Shown piece by piece: positions 12,921-14,651 of a stretch of 14,651 nucleotides of DNA. Source of the stretch: an uncultured Eubacteriales bacterium (GTDB lineage Bacteria > Bacillota > Clostridia > Lachnospirales > Lachnospiraceae); contig ONWK01000399.1 of NCBI GenBank assembly GCA_900321505.1, forward strand, positions 1 to 14,651. Reading direction: 5' to 3'. How positions within the stretch are numbered: position 1 is the stretch's first letter; each line of letters opens with the position of its first letter. The translations under genes were made by a program, and so were the position numbers. The notes beneath the pieces were generated by a model. The model did not search any database. It was not told the origin of the DNA and saw nothing but the letters and a program-made list of their open reading frames with translations.

Positions 12921-13856
12921 ATGACCAAAGATGTTCTTTTTACGATGAATACGGCCTTTCGCGAGGCATATAGAATATATGGCTACAACTACGGCGTGGG
13001 GGATCAGGAAGCCTGCATAGTGGGAGCCATGAGAGGAAATGAATACCAGCAGCTTTATATCTGTTCCCTGCTCAGCCAGAAGCTGGCAGGACTTGAGGCT
13101 CACGGACAGATAGTGCCTGGTAAATCGATAATGCTCATTCCCTCTTTGAATTACAGCGCAATGAATGCAAACCATAAATTCTGGCTTTCGGATGACACGG
13201 ATATAAACCGTGAATTCCCGGGGAATCCCAGGGGCACCGCAACCAGCCGCATCGCCAATGCCATCTTTTCCATAGTTAAGAATTACCGTTACGGCATACA
13301 GTTCCCCAGCTTTTATCTGCAGGGAAGATATATACCGCATGTTAGGATGATGCAGACGGGTCATGAGAGCACGAATCTTGCGAATCTCTTCGGTCTGCCC
13401 TACGTTATCACCAGCGACATCAGATCCTTTGATACTACAACGCTGAATTATAACTGGCAGATAGCGGGAACGGATGCCTTCTCCATATATTCAGGCGGTA
13501 CGGAAAGGATCAATCAGAAGGATGCGGAGATCGCGGTCTCCAGCGTGCTCAGATTCCTTTCACGCATGGGTATCATTCATTACAACTGCCAGGGCGGATA
13601 CATGCCCACAGTCATGCAGGAGGAGGAAATGCTGTCCATCAAGGCCGATGATGCAGGCTTTTTCCATCAGCTGGTGGGTACCAATGAGGAGGTGCACAGA
13701 GGACAGAAGCTGGCGGATATCATCGATCCCATGGACGGAAGAACGGTGTCGGAGGTGGTGGCACCGGCTGACGGTATCATTTTCTTTGTACAGGAACAGC
13801 CGATGATCTATCAGAATGTGGTCATCTATAAGATGATCAAGAAATTACATCTGTAA
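12921..13856 (+). CDS. Aspartoacylase/succinylglutamate desuccinylase-like (M14-type) protein B, probable pseudoenzyme
   Basis: The 311-residue protein is a diverged relative of the preceding gene, with the same domain plan and nearly the same length. The HxxE motif reads AMRGNE: Arg38 stands at the His position and Glu41 is kept. The aligned DLH region reads YGIQFPS, so the second zinc His is Gln127. The likely catalytic Glu position reads FSIYSGG, with Tyr190. In contrast, the substrate-side motif DINREFPG (94-101) and PHVR (139-142) are well kept. The C-terminal domain (about 245-305) repeats the pattern VHRGQKLA and VAPADGII. With both His ligands gone, a zinc hydrolase function is unlikely. 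GGGAGG sits just before the ATG, 13 bases after gene A. Possible roles are a partner of A, a ligand sensor or a scaffold; none is shown by the sequence. Confidence 0.78.
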   Translation: MTKDVLFTMNTAFREAYRIYGYNYGVGDQEACIVGAMRGNEYQQLYICSLLSQKLAGLEAHGQIVPGKSIMLIPSLNYSAMNANHKFWLSDDTDINREFPGNPRGTATSRIANAIFSIVKNYRYGIQFPSFYLQGRYIPHVRMMQTGHESTNLANLFGLPYVITSDIRSFDTTTLNYNWQIAGTDAFSIYSGGTERINQKDAEIAVSSVLRFLSRMGIIHYNCQGGYMPTVMQEEEMLSIKADDAGFFHQLVGTNEEVHRGQKLADIIDPMDGRTVSEVVAPADGIIFFVQEQPMIYQNVVIYKMIKKLHL

Positions 13857-13887
13857 AAGTAACCTGTAAAGTTCAGGGAAAACATAT

Positions 13888-13893
13888 AAGGAG
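13888..13893 (+). promoter_or_regulatory. Shine-Dalgarno site of purL
   Basis: AAGGAG lies 8 bases before ATG 13902 and fixes the purL start. The 45-base gap before purL is too short for a purine riboswitch, and no promoter was recognised in it. Confidence 0.75.
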
Positions 13894-13901
13894 TATGAGA
13901 C

Positions 13902-14651
13902 ATGAGCAAGGTAAGAAGGATCTACGTGGAGAAACGTCCGGCATATGCGGTACGCGCAAATGAGCTGGAGAAGGAGTTTAAGGATTATCTGGGACTTAAG
14001 GGTATCAGTGTACGGGAGCTTGTCCGTTATGATATCGAGAATCTTTCGGATGAGGTATATAAAAATGCGCTGGTGACCGTTTTCTCCGAGCCGCCGGTTG
14101 ATATCGTTTTTGAGGAGGAATTCCCGAAGCAGGAGGGAGATTTCGTATTTTCCATGGAATTCCTGCCGGGACAGTTTGACCAGAGAGCGGATTCCGCAGA
14201 ACAGTGCGTAAAGCTGCTGGATGAAACCTCCGAGCCCGTTATCCGTTCAGGAGTTACCTATGTTATCTCAGGTGAGCTTACTGATGAAGCAAAGCAGGAG
14301 ATAGAGAAATATGTTGTAAACCCCGTGGATTCAAGGATCTCCGATGAGAAGAAGCCGGATACCCTTATCATGGAATTCCCGGAGCCGGCGGATGTTAAGA
14401 TATTCACCGGTTTTACCGTTCTGCCCGAGGCAGATCTTAAGGAGCTTTATGATTCTCTGGGCCTTGCCATGACATTTAAGGATTTCCTGCACATCCAGAA
14501 TTATTTCGCGGGAGAGGAGCACCGTGATCCTACCATGACCGAGATCCGCGTGCTGGATACCTACTGGTCGGATCACTGCCGTCATACCACCTTTGCTACG
14601 GAGCTTAAGGATGTAGCCATTGACGAGGGTATCTATGCTGCACCCATAAAG
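13902..14651 (+). CDS. purL: Phosphoribosylformylglycinamidine synthase, N-terminal part (cut by window edge)
   Basis: PurL converts FGAR, glutamine and ATP into FGAM in purine biosynthesis. The frame is open for 250 codons from ATG 13902 to the right edge. The N-terminal region (about 1-150; RRIYVEKRPAYAVRANELEKEF at the start) corresponds to the PurS-like domain of the large form. The diagnostic motif WSDHCRHTTF occurs near residue 224 (about nucleotides 14565-14595), equivalent to WSEHCRH in large single-chain FGAR amidotransferases. An N-terminus of this kind indicates the long (~1200 residue) enzyme with a fused glutaminase domain rather than the small PurL/PurQ/PurS set, but the glutaminase end lies outside the window. 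AICAR from HisF enters the same pathway, although the his genes are in a separate transcript. Confidence 0.93.
   Translation, partial: MSKVRRIYVEKRPAYAVRANELEKEFKDYLGLKGISVRELVRYDIENLSDEVYKNALVTVFSEPPVDIVFEEEFPKQEGDFVFSMEFLPGQFDQRADSAEQCVKLLDETSEPVIRSGVTYVISGELTDEAKQEIEKYVVNPVDSRISDEKKPDTLIMEFPEPADVKIFTGFTVLPEADLKELYDSLGLAMTFKDFLHIQNYFAGEEHRDPTMTEIRVLDTYWSDHCRHTTFATELKDVAIDEGIYAAPIK

Noticed and set aside
13474..13806. 110-codon plus-strand frame inside M14-type gene B
   Set aside because: It is an alternate frame rich in Arg, Ser and Trp, typical of a shadow; gene B itself has domain support.
13857..13901. Possible purine riboswitch upstream of purL
   Set aside because: The 45-base gap is too short for the aptamer plus an expression platform, and no conserved core was seen.
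1..14651. Mobile element, defence island, CRISPR array or biosynthetic cluster
   Set aside because: There are no transposase, integrase, cas or toxin-like genes and no long direct repeats; all recognised genes are housekeeping types with similar-looking composition.

Overview
The window reads as a dense stretch of chromosome from a Firmicute of class Clostridia, most likely Lachnospiraceae. This is inferred from gene content and order (Asp23/YqhY-nusB-xseA-xseB-ispA-dxs-tlyA-nadK-recN), from Shine-Dalgarno sites of the AGGAGG type, from sigma-A promoters of the TTGAAA-N17-TATAGT kind, and from a PurL of the large single-chain type. GC looks to be around 50% (not computed). No rRNA, tRNA, CRISPR array, IS element or phage gene was seen, and there is no stretch of 300 bases without a gene.

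Layout. (1) Positions 1-1890, plus strand: the end of a histidine operon. hisH is cut by the left edge and is followed by hisF and a small GNAT acetyltransferase. The GNAT gene has no usable Shine-Dalgarno site of its own and seems to be translated by coupling to a 7-codon leader ORF. A perfect 14-bp bidirectional terminator follows. (2) Positions 1962-2617, minus strand: efp (elongation factor P), convergent with the his operon, with its own promoter and a hairpin at the predicted 5' end of its mRNA. (3) Positions 2667-14651, plus strand: a long co-directional run starting at a promoter that diverges from efp. It encodes a TM2-domain membrane protein, an Asp23/YqhY protein, NusB, both exonuclease VII subunits, IspA, Dxs, TlyA, NadK, RecN, two adjacent aspartoacylase/succinylglutamate-desuccinylase-like (M14-type) proteins, and the first 250 codons of purL. 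Several junctions are 4-base stop/start overlaps (ATGA or TTGA), and no intrinsic terminator was seen between 2695 and the right edge, so much of the run may be one transcript.

How the genes fit together: HisH and HisF form imidazole glycerol phosphate synthase, whose by-product AICAR feeds purine synthesis, where PurL also acts. Dxs (MEP pathway entry) and IspA (prenyl chain elongation) make isoprenoid precursors. XseA/XseB and RecN act in DNA repair, while NusB, TlyA and EF-P act on transcription, ribosomes and translation. NadK supplies NADP.

The least ordinary part is the pair of M14-type genes between recN and purL. Each appears to have lost a different set of the family's active-site residues: the first keeps Glu/His/Glu but has Phe for the first zinc His and lacks the substrate-binding Arg; the second keeps the DINR motif but has lost both zinc His positions. 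This suggests a partner or pseudoenzyme pair of unknown function. Secondary points are short ORFs tied to genes by ATGA overlaps, an alanine-rich insertion in Dxs, and the absence of argR between nadK and recN.
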